DNA of 44,711 bases from positions 1 through 44,711 of the forward strand of contig QCEK01000012.1 of NCBI GenBank assembly GCA_003280655.1, written 5' to 3'. Under the pieces are notes generated by a model, which saw only the letters and a program-made list of their open reading frames with translations, searched no databases and was not told where the DNA came from. A program made the translations under genes and the position numbers. This stretch comes from Prochlorococcus sp. AG-355-O17. Its GTDB lineage: Bacteria; Cyanobacteriota; Cyanobacteriia; PCC-6307; Cyanobiaceae. Positions 28,977 through 38,990 of the stretch are shown here, one piece after another. Each line of letters opens with the position of its first letter. Within the stretch, counting starts at the first letter, position 1.

Positions 28977-29414
28977 TTACAAATCTTTTAATTTTTTGAG
29001 TCTCTCAATTTCAATATTAACCTCTTTCCCCACCTTTTCAGGAACGTTATCCGGACAGACTTGAAGAGCTGATTCAACTAATTGCAGAGATGCTAAAAAT
29101 TGTAATTGTTTCATATCAACTGTTTGTTCTTTCTTTTTATCATCTATTATTTTCCCTCCATGTTTTTGCTTAATTACTGATGCGAATGTTGATGAAGCAA
29201 CGTTTAATGTTTTTGGGAAATCTAAATCAAATCCTTTTCTTGTGGCATTACATAGAAATGAAACCCCCATGCCATGATATAGCTCTAAATCATTTTTGTT
29301 GGCAGGTGAATTTTTAACATTTGCACTTACTTTATTAGATTCATAATTTATATCAAATAAAGAGGATGAAAAAAATAAAGGAATAGCAAAAAATCTAAAT
29401 ATTTTAAAACCCAT
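28977..29414 (-). CDS. Exported protein of unknown function
   Basis: I do not recognise a named family for this 145-aa protein. The N-terminus (about 1-20, basic then hydrophobic) resembles a signal peptide. The mature part has a compact region, LYHGMGVSFLCNATRKGFD followed by FPKTLNVASSTFASVIKQKHGGKI, then a helical segment with VESALQVCPDNVPEKV. The two cysteines (in FLCNA and QVCPD) could form a disulfide. This looks like a small periplasmic or lumenal protein conserved among marine picocyanobacteria, but that is inference from memory. It converges on prs with a 15-base gap. Confidence 0.65.
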   Translation of the reverse strand: MGFKIFRFFAIPLFFSSSLFDINYESNKVSANVKNSPANKNDLELYHGMGVSFLCNATRKGFDLDFPKTLNVASSTFASVIKQKHGGKIIDDKKKEQTVDMKQLQFLASLQLVESALQVCPDNVPEKVGKEVNIEIERLKKLKDL

Positions 29415-29487
29415 ATCTGATTTATTTTTTAATTAATATTATTAAGATAACATTTTTTATTTTTTTAACTAAATCTGCTAAAAGAGT

Positions 29488-30027
29488 TTATTTAATAATT
29501 TTAATTTCGTGATGATTTTCTACTATTTTCAGCTTATTTTTGTTCCATGAATATATAACCCTAAATCTATAATGGTCAGAATCTACAAGTCTTGTATGTT
29601 CAAGAATATACCAATCTTTGTAAGAAGATTCAAAAATCATTTCGTGTTCGTCGACTTGCCTAATATTTGAAATCCCTTCATTATCACATAAATAAAAATT
29701 CTCCCGCATGAGTTGATGGCCTTTTAAGAATGCATGCATTTCTCCTCGTTCTTTATACTGAGGATTTTCATCAAAGAAATTATATTTTTTTTCTGGATAC
29801 CAAGTGAATTTATAATGTGACTCCCATTCAGATTTGCTCTTTAGAGTTTCTATATTTACATTCATGCATAAATTATAAGTTTTTTGTACTTCATCAAGAA
29901 AATATGTTCTATTAGATTTCCATAATCCAATATTCCTGGAAAACCATCGTTTTAAATTACTATTTAGATTGATTTCAGGAGGGTTTTCACCAAAATGTAA
30001 ATTTTTCTTTGAATTAATAGCAACCAT
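29488..30027 (-). CDS. CpeS/CpcS-like lipocalin-fold protein (possible bilin lyase relative)
   Basis: The 179-aa protein has a pattern like the CpeS/CpcS phycobilin lyases: LKRWFSRNIGLWKSNRTYF near the N-terminus, beta-strand-rich middle, and a closing strand with IVENHHEIKII. Members attach bilins to Cys residues of phycobiliproteins. Prochlorococcus has no phycobilisomes, so if this is a true relative the role would concern residual phycoerythrin or another ligand. The similarity is by eye and modest; an unrelated lipocalin-like protein is possible. No signal peptide is seen. It diverges from sasA over about 100 bases. Confidence 0.5.
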   Translation of the reverse strand: MVAINSKKNLHFGENPPEINLNSNLKRWFSRNIGLWKSNRTYFLDEVQKTYNLCMNVNIETLKSKSEWESHYKFTWYPEKKYNFFDENPQYKERGEMHAFLKGHQLMRENFYLCDNEGISNIRQVDEHEMIFESSYKDWYILEHTRLVDSDHYRFRVIYSWNKNKLKIVENHHEIKIIK

Positions 30028-30133
30028 TTATAAAAAAGTCCTATTTATTTAATAGCCTATCTGTAAAATAAAAAAAAATATCTTAAGGTGTTTATAAGGA
30101 TTGACAGCTTTTCAACACTTCAGAGGAATTCAT

Positions 30134-31252
30134 TTGAATGATAAAAAAGAGCTAAAATTAATACTTGTTGCAGCTAGAAATCAACTTTCTAGTAATGACA
30201 TTAAGTCCCTTATAGCTTATTTAGAATCAGATCATTGTGAATTTGAGATATCTCTTCAGATCTCTGAACCCACAGAGCAGCCAGAATTACTTGAATTACA
30301 TAGATTAGTCGCTATTCCTGCTCTTATAAAGCTTTCCCCCGCTCCAAAGCAAATATTTGCTGGAAGTAATATTTTCTCTCAGTTGCAAAAATGGTTGCCA
30401 AGGTGGTCACAGGAAGGCTTAACAAAAAATCTTGGTATTAATTTGCAGCCTTCTAAAATTGATTCAATAAGAACTCAAAAAGAATTTCTATTGGAAGATG
30501 AACTTCTTGTTTTAAGACAAGAAAATGAAACATTAACAAAAAGAATAGAATCTCAGGAAAGATTATTAAGAATGGTCGCGCATGAATTAAGAACACCTTT
30601 AACTGCTGCTACTTTAGCTGTTCAAAGTCAAAAACTCGGACAAATAGATATTTCAAAATTACAGGAGGTAATTAAAAGACGTCTTGAAGAGATTGAACTC
30701 TTATCTCAGGATCTTTTGGAGGTTGGAACAACTAAATGGGAAGCGTTATTTAATCCTCAGAAAATTGATTTAGGTAATATTAGTGCTGAAGTAATACTCG
30801 AATTAGAAAAATTCTGGAGATTAAGGAATATTGAAATTGATACTGATATTCCATCTGATCTGCCAAGTGTATTTGCAGATCAAAGAAGAATGAGGCAAGT
30901 ATTTTTAAATTTAATTGAAAATGCTATTAAATTTTCTAATGACTCTGGATCAATAAAAATCACTATGATACATAAGACGAATCAATGGGTAGAAATAACA
31001 ATTTGTGACAAAGGTGCAGGTATTCCTTTGAGCGAACAAAAAAGAATTTTTCTAGATAGGGTAAGACTTCCCCAAACTTCTGAAGGAACTTCAGGATTTG
31101 GCATAGGGTTATCAGTATGTAGGAGAATAGTACAAGTTCATGGAGGAAGAATATGGGTTGTATCTGAAATTGGTGAAGGTTCCTGCTTCCATTTCACAGT
31201 TCCTGTGTGGCAAGGACAAAACAAAGAGCAACAATACTTGACGAAAGGCTAG
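30134..31252 (+). CDS. sasA: Adaptive-response sensory histidine kinase SasA
   Basis: SasA reads the KaiC clock state and phosphorylates RpaA to time gene expression. I start at the TTG at 30134 (372 aa) because AGAGGA at 30122-30127 sits six bases upstream; an upstream TTG at 30101 would add 11 residues. The N-terminal KaiB-like thioredoxin domain (about 5-95) includes [12 protein letters not shown] and [15 protein letters not shown] coiled coil precedes the H-box VAHELRTP with phospho-acceptor H150. N-box [11 protein letters not shown]1 DKGAGIP and G2 [11 protein letters not shown] complete the ATPase. No kai or rpaA gene lies in the window. Confidence 0.94.
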   Translation: MNDKKELKLILVAARNQLSSNDIKSLIAYLESDHCEFEISLQISEPTEQPELLELHRLVAIPALIKLSPAPKQIFAGSNIFSQLQKWLPRWSQEGLTKNLGINLQPSKIDSIRTQKEFLLEDELLVLRQENETLTKRIESQERLLRMVAHELRTPLTAATLAVQSQKLGQIDISKLQEVIKRRLEEIELLSQDLLEVGTTKWEALFNPQKIDLGNISAEVILELEKFWRLRNIEIDTDIPSDLPSVFADQRRMRQVFLNLIENAIKFSNDSGSIKITMIHKTNQWVEITICDKGAGIPLSEQKRIFLDRVRLPQTSEGTSGFGIGLSVCRRIVQVHGGRIWVVSEIGEGSCFHFTVPVWQGQNKEQQYLTKG

Positions 31253-31294
31253 CCTTACTCTTAGTTTTTAATAAAGCTGTAAAGCAAATTTCCT

Positions 31295-31367
31295 GGCCCC
31301 ATCGTCTAGAGGCCTAGGACACCTCCCTTTCACGGAGGCGACAGGGGTTCGAATCCCCTTGGGGCTA
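31295..31367 (+). tRNA. trnE: tRNA-Glu (anticodon UUC)
   Basis: A full cloverleaf can be drawn: acceptor GGCCCCA (31295-31301) pairs with TGGGGCT (31360-31366) with a terminal G-U; the anticodon stem CCTCC/GGAGG (31322-31326 and 31334-31338) encloses loop CTTTCAC with anticodon TTC at 31329-31331; the T arm is GGGG-TTCGAAT-CCCC. The discriminator is A and CCA is not encoded. In cyanobacteria this tRNA also supplies glutamyl-tRNA for chlorophyll and heme synthesis. It lies 42 bases after sasA and only four bases before the stop of a convergent gene. Confidence 0.97.
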
Positions 31368-31371
31368 TTAA

Positions 31372-31920
31372 TTAAAATTTATGACGATTTTTTGTAGATT
31401 TTGCTTGCCTATCTACGGCAATTAAATTTTCTGAAAGATCCTTTTTTAGTCTTTTCTCTATCATCCCTATTGGCATCCACTGACAACCTTGAACAGTAAG
31501 ATCATAAATTAATGAATTATTTGAAGTATTTTTAATATTTTGTATTTTCCAACTACCTTCAAATTTCCTGAAATCTCCTTTTATCAAATTAAATTTTAAG
31601 AGGCCAAGCTCCTTATTCTCAAATAAGTCAATAGTTACTTCAGCTGAAAATTTCATGCCGAGGAAATCCTGAGCCCCAACTTGTTTAAGGTGTACATTAT
31701 TTTCCTTCTGAAATATTTTTTTGCTCGATAAAAGATTAGGGATGTAGAGATTTAGTCGATCATAATCTGTTAAAACACTCCATAAAGAATCAAAACTTGC
31801 AGAAGTTGTAAGTTGAGCTGCCAGTCGCCTTGTTCCGCCAGAAAGCTTTTCCATCGTCTGCTCAATTGTCCTGAAATCATTATCTTTATAATGATTCATT
31901 GATTCTTGAGGATTGTTCAT
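31372..31920 (-). CDS. SRPBCC (polyketide cyclase/COQ10-like) protein
   Basis: The 182-aa protein has a START-like helix-grip fold: a first strand with RRLAAQLTTSASFDSLWSVL, then TDYDRLNLYIPNLLSSKKI and QVGAQDFLGMKFSAEVTID, and a C-terminal helix with IGMIEKRLKKDLSENL. This matches the coenzyme Q-binding/cyclase family that holds hydrophobic ligands. The ligand and role are unknown; cyanobacterial and plastid relatives suggest lipid or quinone binding. It is a single gene on the minus strand with its stop four bases from the tRNA-Glu 3' end, and it diverges from petH over 180 bases. Confidence 0.75.
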   Translation of the reverse strand: MNNPQESMNHYKDNDFRTIEQTMEKLSGGTRRLAAQLTTSASFDSLWSVLTDYDRLNLYIPNLLSSKKIFQKENNVHLKQVGAQDFLGMKFSAEVTIDLFENKELGLLKFNLIKGDFRKFEGSWKIQNIKNTSNNSLIYDLTVQGCQWMPIGMIEKRLKKDLSENLIAVDRQAKSTKNRHKF

Positions 31921-31961
31921 ACAATGAATTTTTAATTAGAAAATAATTATTTCTGTGTAAC

Positions 31962-31967
31962 TATACT
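31962..31967 (+). promoter_or_regulatory. Candidate -10 box for petH
   Basis: TATACT lies 133 bases upstream of the petH ATG in the 180-base divergent gap. No good -35 is visible, and I found no NtcA-type GTA-N8-TAC site nearby. If real, petH has a leader of about 125 bases, in which I see no strong structure. Pattern-only evidence. Confidence 0.25.
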
Positions 31968-32097
31968 GATAAAAACAACAAATACTGAAAAATAAAAATA
32001 ATTTCATCTATTTATTCCGATCTCAAAACGTAACCATTTTTATAAAATCGGTACAAATTAAACTACAAATTGATAATCTTTTATTAAAGAAATTTAA

Positions 32098-33228
<1,131 letters not shown>

Positions 33229-33338
33229 ATCTTTAATATTTAGATTTAAGTTCCACCTACTAAATACTTTTTGGTTTAGACACAATATGTAGCTAATATT
33301 TGAAAAAAAGAGGATTTTAAATAAAGAATACTAAAAAT

Positions 33339-34862
33339 ATGCCTTCAACTTTAAGTAATCCTCTAAGATTAGGTTTACGGCAGGAAAGAGTAATATCACC
33401 ACAATGCTTAGTCATATTTGGTGCTAGTGGAGACCTTACTCATAGAAAATTAATACCAGCCTTATTTGAACTCTATTTGCAAAGAAGAATTCCTAGTGAA
33501 TTTGGAATAGTTGGATGTGCGAGAAGGCCATGGACTGATAATGAGTTTAGAGAAAAGATGAAAGTAAAGCTATCAAATCAAATATGCGGTAAAGAAAGGG
33601 AGTGGGAACAATTTTCTAATTATCTTTTCTATGAACCAGTTGACTTACAACAAAGTGATCATGTCATAAGGCTTTCTCGAAGATTAAATGAAATTGATAA
33701 AACACAAGCTACTCATGGGAATAGAACATTTTATTTATCAGTATCTCCGAATTTCTATGCAAGTGGATGTAAAGCTCTTAAATCAGCTGGCCTTTTAGAT
33801 GACCCTAAGAAAAGTCGTTTAGTGATCGAAAAACCTTTTGGAAGAGATTATTCAAGTGCAAAAAAATTGAATAAGATCGTTCAAAGTTGCGCTGAAGAAA
33901 GTCAGATTTATAGGATTGATCATTATTTAGGTAAAGAGACAGTCCAGAATATTCTTGTTTTGAGGTTTGCTAACACTATTTTTGAACCAATCTGGAACAG
34001 AAATTATATATCAAGTGTTCAAATTACTTCATCTGAAACAGTGGGTGTTGAAGATAGAGCAGGTTATTACGAAAGCTCTGGTGCTTTAAGGGATATGCTT
34101 CAAAATCATATGACTCAAATGCTTGCTGTTACTGCTATGGAACCTCCTGGAAAGTTTGAACCAGAAGCAATAAGAAATGAAAAAGCTAAGGTTCTTCAAG
34201 CTTCAAAACTTGCTGACGAAAATGAACCTTGGAATTGTTGCATAAGAGGTCAATATGGTGAGGGAGGCAATGTTTCAAATCGACTCAAAGGATATAGGCA
34301 GGAAGATGGTGTTAATTGTAATAGCACAACAGAAACTTATATCGCGACAAAAGTTTTCGTTGATAACTGGCGTTGGCAAGGGGTTCCTTTTTATTTGAGA
34401 ACAGGTAAAAGACTTCCTAAAAGACTTGGAGAAATAGTCTTGACTTTTAAAGACGTTCCTGTTCATTTATTTGAATCAACAATAATAAATCCTGCCCCAA
34501 ATCAACTTATCCTTAGAATTCAGCCAAATGAAGGTGCTACTTTCAAATTTGAGGTAAAATCTCCTGGTTCTGGAATGAAATCAAGACCCGTTGAAATGGA
34601 GTTTTCTTATGATGAATCATTTGGAGAACCCTCAGATGAAGGCTATGTAAGATTATTAGCTGATGCAATGCTTTCTGACCCAACCTTATTTACTCGAAGT
34701 GATGAAGTAGAGGCCGCCTGGAAACTTTATACGCCATTAATAGAATTGATGGATAATTCTCCTTGGAAGTTACCTATTTATAATTATGAATCTATGACTT
34801 GGGGACCTCCTGAGTCTGATCAATTAATTTCAAAAGATAATATTTTCTGGCGTAGACCCTAA
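33339..34862 (+). CDS. zwf: Glucose-6-phosphate 1-dehydrogenase
   Basis: This enzyme catalyses the first step of the oxidative pentose phosphate pathway, supplying NADPH in the dark. The 507-aa length is standard. The NADP-binding motif is IFGASGDLTHRKL near residue 23, and the active site is RIDHYLGKETVQN near 190, with the substrate-binding Lys and catalytic His. VIEKPFGRD is also present. opcA follows after two bases, so the enzyme and its activator are co-translated. It shares its direction with petH, bringing two NADPH-related genes together. Confidence 0.97.
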   Translation: MPSTLSNPLRLGLRQERVISPQCLVIFGASGDLTHRKLIPALFELYLQRRIPSEFGIVGCARRPWTDNEFREKMKVKLSNQICGKEREWEQFSNYLFYEPVDLQQSDHVIRLSRRLNEIDKTQATHGNRTFYLSVSPNFYASGCKALKSAGLLDDPKKSRLVIEKPFGRDYSSAKKLNKIVQSCAEESQIYRIDHYLGKETVQNILVLRFANTIFEPIWNRNYISSVQITSSETVGVEDRAGYYESSGALRDMLQNHMTQMLAVTAMEPPGKFEPEAIRNEKAKVLQASKLADENEPWNCCIRGQYGEGGNVSNRLKGYRQEDGVNCNSTTETYIATKVFVDNWRWQGVPFYLRTGKRLPKRLGEIVLTFKDVPVHLFESTIINPAPNQLILRIQPNEGATFKFEVKSPGSGMKSRPVEMEFSYDESFGEPSDEGYVRLLADAMLSDPTLFTRSDEVEAAWKLYTPLIELMDNSPWKLPIYNYESMTWGPPESDQLISKDNIFWRRP

Positions 34863-34864
34863 AA

Positions 34865-36166
34865 ATGAAACCTCAACTAACACTCCAAACCCCTTTAGAG
34901 CTACCTTATCAGGAAATTTCTAATTACCTTAATAAACTATGGATTTCAGAAGATAAAGATAATAGTGGAGCTAATACTTTTACATTAATGGTCTGGCAGC
35001 CTGCTTGGCTAGAACAATGTTTGGTTCAAAAAGGATTAGTAAATGGACCAATTACTGGAAATTTAAGTCCAGAGATTATTAAAGTTGCTAAAAAATTTAT
35101 ATTAGATCAAGGACTTCCTATCACTACTTCTCTTAATAGTGAAGAATTATTAAATTTGATCAAGGAAAATATGACTAATAAAGACTTTGAAGATTTTAGA
35201 GGACAATTTTTTGAATCATCAATAAGTACATTAAATCCAAGAAGATTAATAACTCTAGCGCCAACATTAAATAAAAATTCAGATATCAAAACTTTTGTAT
35301 CCGCTTACTGTCCATTAAGTGATACGCCAGCTATGCAACCTATATGTGGGGATTTAGTTGTTATTAGGGGAGACTCGGCCTCAATATTTAATAAAGGTTT
35401 AAAGATAATTGATGAATTATCTATTCATGAATTACCTTCATGGTTGTGGTGGAATGGAAGCTTGGATGAATCTCCTGAAATCTTCGAATATTTTACTGAT
35501 TATGGTCTAAGGTTAATAATTGATACTGCTCTGGGATCTCCTCAAAGATGTTTAAAAGTTTTAGATCAATTAAATAATTCAAACAAAGCTATTAATGATT
35601 TGAATTGGGTTAGATTGAAAAATTGGAGGGAATCACTAGCAATGATTTTTGATCCGCCTTCGAGGAGACCAATTTTAGATCATATTACTGATATTGATAT
35701 TGATATCGCAGGAGATCATATGATTCAAGCCTTGTTTTTGATTTCATGGATTAGCGATAAACTTGGTTGGTCTTTTCTAAGAGTTGAAAGGGATACAGAA
35801 TCAATAAAAATTGAGTTTGAGAGAATTAATGGCGAAATAATTTTTGCATCAATTAATCCCTTATCCTTGGGAAATCCAAGTATTCATTTAGGACAAGTTA
35901 TTGGATTGAGGCTGATTTCAAAAATTAGTGAGGTTCAAAAAAATAACACTTGTATCATACTTGGCTGTGAATCAGTGGAATGTATGAGACTTGAAGCAGG
36001 GGGAATGGCTAATATGGAATTAATAGAACAAGTTGTTCCAAATTCTTTTTCTTCATCAGAGTACGATGTTAGTAAATTATTGGGAAGTAGTAGAGGTAAT
36101 ACCAGTCCTCTTTTTGAAAATTCTATTAAAATAGCTCTTCAAATATTTAATGGTCTTAATAACTAA
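34865..36166 (+). CDS. opcA: Glucose-6-phosphate dehydrogenase assembly/activator protein OpcA
   Basis: OpcA is required for full activity of cyanobacterial glucose-6-phosphate dehydrogenase and mediates its redox control. It has 433 aa. Assignment rests on the immediate coupling to zwf (two-base gap) and on OpcA-like segments such as RLITLAPTLN, YCPLSDTPAMQPICGDLVVIRGD and ELPSWLWWNGSLDESPEIFEYF. Cysteines at several positions (for example in YCPLSD and PICGD) could support redox sensing, but which are regulatory is not known from sequence. The next gene begins three bases after its stop. Confidence 0.92.
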   Translation: MKPQLTLQTPLELPYQEISNYLNKLWISEDKDNSGANTFTLMVWQPAWLEQCLVQKGLVNGPITGNLSPEIIKVAKKFILDQGLPITTSLNSEELLNLIKENMTNKDFEDFRGQFFESSISTLNPRRLITLAPTLNKNSDIKTFVSAYCPLSDTPAMQPICGDLVVIRGDSASIFNKGLKIIDELSIHELPSWLWWNGSLDESPEIFEYFTDYGLRLIIDTALGSPQRCLKVLDQLNNSNKAINDLNWVRLKNWRESLAMIFDPPSRRPILDHITDIDIDIAGDHMIQALFLISWISDKLGWSFLRVERDTESIKIEFERINGEIIFASINPLSLGNPSIHLGQVIGLRLISKISEVQKNNTCIILGCESVECMRLEAGGMANMELIEQVVPNSFSSSEYDVSKLLGSSRGNTSPLFENSIKIALQIFNGLNN

Positions 36167-36169
36167 TAG

Positions 36170-37561
36170 ATGCCTTGTGTAATATCTTCTCCATCGACTG
36201 ATAGTGGGAAAACTACATTATCGCTTTTGCTATCTTGTTGGGCGTTCTCAAAAGGTATAAAGATACAAACTTTCAAGGTTGGCCCAGATTATCTTGATCA
36301 ACAACAACTTAGTTCAATTGGCCAACCTAGTTGTAGGAATTTAGATATTTTTTTAAGTGGAGAGGAATGGGTTCAAGAAAGTTTTTTTAAACATTCTTTG
36401 AAATATAAATTCTCATTAATTGAAGGAGCAATGGGTCTATTTGATGGATTAGGTTCAACATCCTATTCCAGCACAGCAAATATCTCTAAACTTCTCAATG
36501 TTCCAATAATTTTTATTGTTAATGCTAAAGGGCAAGTAGCTTCTCTTTTAGCGACTATTCGAGGTTTTAGAGATTTCGATAGTGAGTTGTCAATAGTAGG
36601 AATTATATTTAACAACGTTAATTCAGATAGACATAAAAAATTAATCAAAGAAGTTTTTGAAAATGAAGGTATCGAAATTCTTGGTTTTTTACCATCTGAT
36701 TCAAAAATAAGTCTAAACAAAGCTAATTTAGGTTTGATATCTCCAATGGATAACGGAAAAGAAATTGATGTTGAATATTTTGCAAATTTCGCCGAAAGAA
36801 ATCTTGATGTATTTTCTCTTATTAAATTACTGAAATCTCCTCAAAAGAAAATATTTAATTCTGTCAATTTTAAAGATTTTAAAATTGACAAAAGTAAACC
36901 TATCGCAATTGCAGAAGATAAAATTTTTCATTTCCAATACCCTGAGACTAAGGAGTTTTTGAGTGAAATAGGCATACCATTGATTTCATGGAGTATTTAT
37001 GATGATGAAGAAATACCTAATGAGGCTTCTTCTTTAATTATTCCTGGGGGATTCCCTGAAAAATATGCTGCTCATATAAGTAACTCTACAAAAAGCTTAA
37101 ATTCGTTAAGGAAATTCCGCAAAAATGGATTTATATATGCTGAATGCGGGGGGATGATGATTTTAGGAGACTTCATAAGAGATGAAAATGGTAATAATCA
37201 TAAAATGAGTGGCATCCTGCCTTTTAGATCAAAAAAAAGTAAACTTTCAGTAGGTTATAGATACATTGAGGGGTTAAAAAATACACCGATCATTAAACAA
37301 AATCAACTAATTAGAGGACATGAATTTCATTATTGGGAAATTGAAAATAATTTATCTGAACTTGATTTTGGAAAAGCTGAACATCAGAAGAAACTTTCTT
37401 CCCCATGGAAAATTAAATCTTGGGAAACTGAATATAAAAATGAAGGTTTTTTTGATGAAACATTACATGCAAGTTGGATTCATTTACATTTGCCAAGTTC
37501 TCCAGAAGTCGCAAAAAACTTTATAGATACCACCCAAATTACATTTTCAAAGCATTCTTAA
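36170..37561 (+). CDS. cobB: Cobyrinate a,c-diamide synthase (CobB/CbiA)
   Basis: This amidotransferase amidates side chains a and c of cobyrinate using glutamine and ATP in cobalamin (here probably pseudocobalamin) synthesis. It has 463 aa. The N-terminal P-loop ATPase shows SSPSTDSGKTTLSLL (6-20), then VGPDYLDQQQL and IEGAMGLFDGL. The C-terminal class-I-like glutaminase domain has IPGGFPEKYAAH and the catalytic C326 in YAECGGMMILGD; a late His lies in HASWIHLHLP. It follows opcA by three bases, although the pathways differ. Its stop shares a TTAA (37558-37561) with the stop of the convergent gene. Confidence 0.93.
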   Translation: MPCVISSPSTDSGKTTLSLLLSCWAFSKGIKIQTFKVGPDYLDQQQLSSIGQPSCRNLDIFLSGEEWVQESFFKHSLKYKFSLIEGAMGLFDGLGSTSYSSTANISKLLNVPIIFIVNAKGQVASLLATIRGFRDFDSELSIVGIIFNNVNSDRHKKLIKEVFENEGIEILGFLPSDSKISLNKANLGLISPMDNGKEIDVEYFANFAERNLDVFSLIKLLKSPQKKIFNSVNFKDFKIDKSKPIAIAEDKIFHFQYPETKEFLSEIGIPLISWSIYDDEEIPNEASSLIIPGGFPEKYAAHISNSTKSLNSLRKFRKNGFIYAECGGMMILGDFIRDENGNNHKMSGILPFRSKKSKLSVGYRYIEGLKNTPIIKQNQLIRGHEFHYWEIENNLSELDFGKAEHQKKLSSPWKIKSWETEYKNEGFFDETLHASWIHLHLPSSPEVAKNFIDTTQITFSKHS

Positions 37562-38037
37562 TTTTTTATCAAATCAAATATTTTGAGAGGAGAACCTAAA
37601 AAAAACATTCCAGGCAAAGTGATTAATGGTCCTAAAAAACTCCCCACCATGACCTCAATTTTTGTATGACCTAGGGTTTCTTTTAACAGTAATTCTGATT
37701 GAGGGTCTAGTTTTTTTGATAGTTTATTAATTTCTGCAGCTTGAATCCCAGCTGATTTTCGAACACCACTAGCGTCATACATAACTATTAGTGCTACAGC
37801 AACTGATAATGCGAATATTGAGCTATCAAATCCTAGTTCATAACCTATACCAGATGTAGCACCAGTTATTAAGGCGGAATGACTTGAAGGCATACCACCA
37901 GTCTCGAAGATAATTCCAAATCTTATCTCTCCATTTGAAAGGAAATTGAATAAAATTTTAAAAAATTGAGCTAGCAAACAGGATAATAGGCTCCAGAAAA
38001 GAACAGAATTATTAAAAAAGGAAAAAAAATCAGGCAT
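37558..38037 (-). CDS. DUF212 (YuiD-like, acid phosphatase/haloperoxidase-related) membrane protein
   Basis: The 159-aa protein has about four hydrophobic segments. The family core is GGMPSSHSALITGATSGIG followed by MYDASGVRKSAG, patterns shared with the PAP2/vanadium haloperoxidase relatives grouped as DUF212. Whether it is a phosphatase is not established. It follows crtE by 13 bases on the same strand, and folD-crtE-DUF212 looks like one transcript, so a link to prenyl diphosphate metabolism is possible but inferred. Its stop overlaps cobB by four bases. Confidence 0.85.
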   Translation of the reverse strand: MPDFFSFFNNSVLFWSLLSCLLAQFFKILFNFLSNGEIRFGIIFETGGMPSSHSALITGATSGIGYELGFDSSIFALSVAVALIVMYDASGVRKSAGIQAAEINKLSKKLDPQSELLLKETLGHTKIEVMVGSFLGPLITLPGMFFLGSPLKIFDLIKN

Positions 38038-38050
38038 AAATTTAAAATAA

Positions 38051-38953
38051 TTATCTGTCTCTATTTGTAATAAAGTCGGCTAAAGATATTAAATACTTAG
38101 CATCTGTCCCCCAAGGTTCAATTGCTTTTTTTGCTTTTTCTACTAAATCAAATGCTCTTTTCTTCGATTCCTCCATTCCAAGTAATTTAGGGTAAGTAGT
38201 TTTGTCAGCTAAAAGATCTTTGCCAGCAGTTTTACCAAGCTTTTCACTGCTGGAAGTTAAATCAAGAATATCATCTATTATTTGGAAGGCTAAACCAATT
38301 CCCTCTGCATATGTTGTCAGAGCTCGTAATAGTTTTTCGTTAGCTCCTGCGATCATCGCGCCTGTTCTTACGCAAGCCTTTAATAAAGCCCCAGTCTTAT
38401 GAAGATGAATATATTCAAGAGTTTCAAGATCGACTTCTTTGCCCTCGCATTCCAAATCAACAACTTGTCCCCCGACTAGGCCTGGTGCACCAGCAACTAG
38501 GGATAATTCTCCCACTACATTTAATAATCTATTTGGATCGACTCCGGGGCTTCTTAAAGAGACCATTTCAAAGGCCCTTGTTAATAAAGCATCACCTGCA
38601 AGAATAGCAATTGCATCTCCATATACTTTATGATTTGTAGGCCTACCCCTCCTCAAGTCATCATTATCCATGGCCGGTAGATCATCATGAATCAAGGACA
38701 TTGTATGGATCATTTCTATTGCTACTGCAGTAGGGACTGCAAGAGAGGGTTCTCCTCCAGCCAGTGAGCAAGATGCTAAACATAAAATTGGACGTATTCT
38801 TTTCCCTCCAGCTAAGAGGGAATATCTCATTGATTCTCTTAATATTTCTGGATTCTCAGGCCCCAAGGAAAAATCAAGAGCTTCTTCTACAACCTTTTTT
38901 GTGTTTTTAAGATATTTTTCAAAATCAGAAATACTATTTATAACTTCAGTCAT
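38051..38953 (-). CDS. crtE: Geranylgeranyl/farnesyl diphosphate synthase
   Basis: This trans-prenyltransferase makes the C15-C20 diphosphates used for carotenoids, the phytol chain of chlorophylls, and quinones. It has 300 aa. Visible motifs are [12 protein letters not shown] (49-60), the first Asp-rich motif DDLPAMD (90-96, the longer bacterial/plant form), GRPTNHKV, and the second Asp-rich motif DDILD (227-231). In cyanobacteria the single enzyme of this type is usually CrtE, producing GGPP; product length cannot be proved from sequence. It sits 37 bases downstream of folD and 13 bases upstream of the DUF212 gene. Confidence 0.93.
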   Translation of the reverse strand: MTEVINSISDFEKYLKNTKKVVEEALDFSLGPENPEILRESMRYSLLAGGKRIRPILCLASCSLAGGEPSLAVPTAVAIEMIHTMSLIHDDLPAMDNDDLRRGRPTNHKVYGDAIAILAGDALLTRAFEMVSLRSPGVDPNRLLNVVGELSLVAGAPGLVGGQVVDLECEGKEVDLETLEYIHLHKTGALLKACVRTGAMIAGANEKLLRALTTYAEGIGLAFQIIDDILDLTSSSEKLGKTAGKDLLADKTTYPKLLGMEESKKRAFDLVEKAKKAIEPWGTDAKYLISLADFITNRDR

Positions 38954-38990
38954 TTTATACCTTTAGTAAAAAAATTTTTCATCTTGGAAT

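Noticed and set aside
31295-31367. tRNA-Glu as an integration site of a genomic island
   Set aside because: Both sides are core genes, there is no integrase, and I saw no repeated copy of the tRNA 3' end in the window.
38202-38633. Open frames antisense to crtE, and similar antisense frames in bioB, folD, cdaA and petH
   Set aside because: They sit opposite clearly conserved genes, have no recognisable domains, and are explained by codon bias of the real gene.
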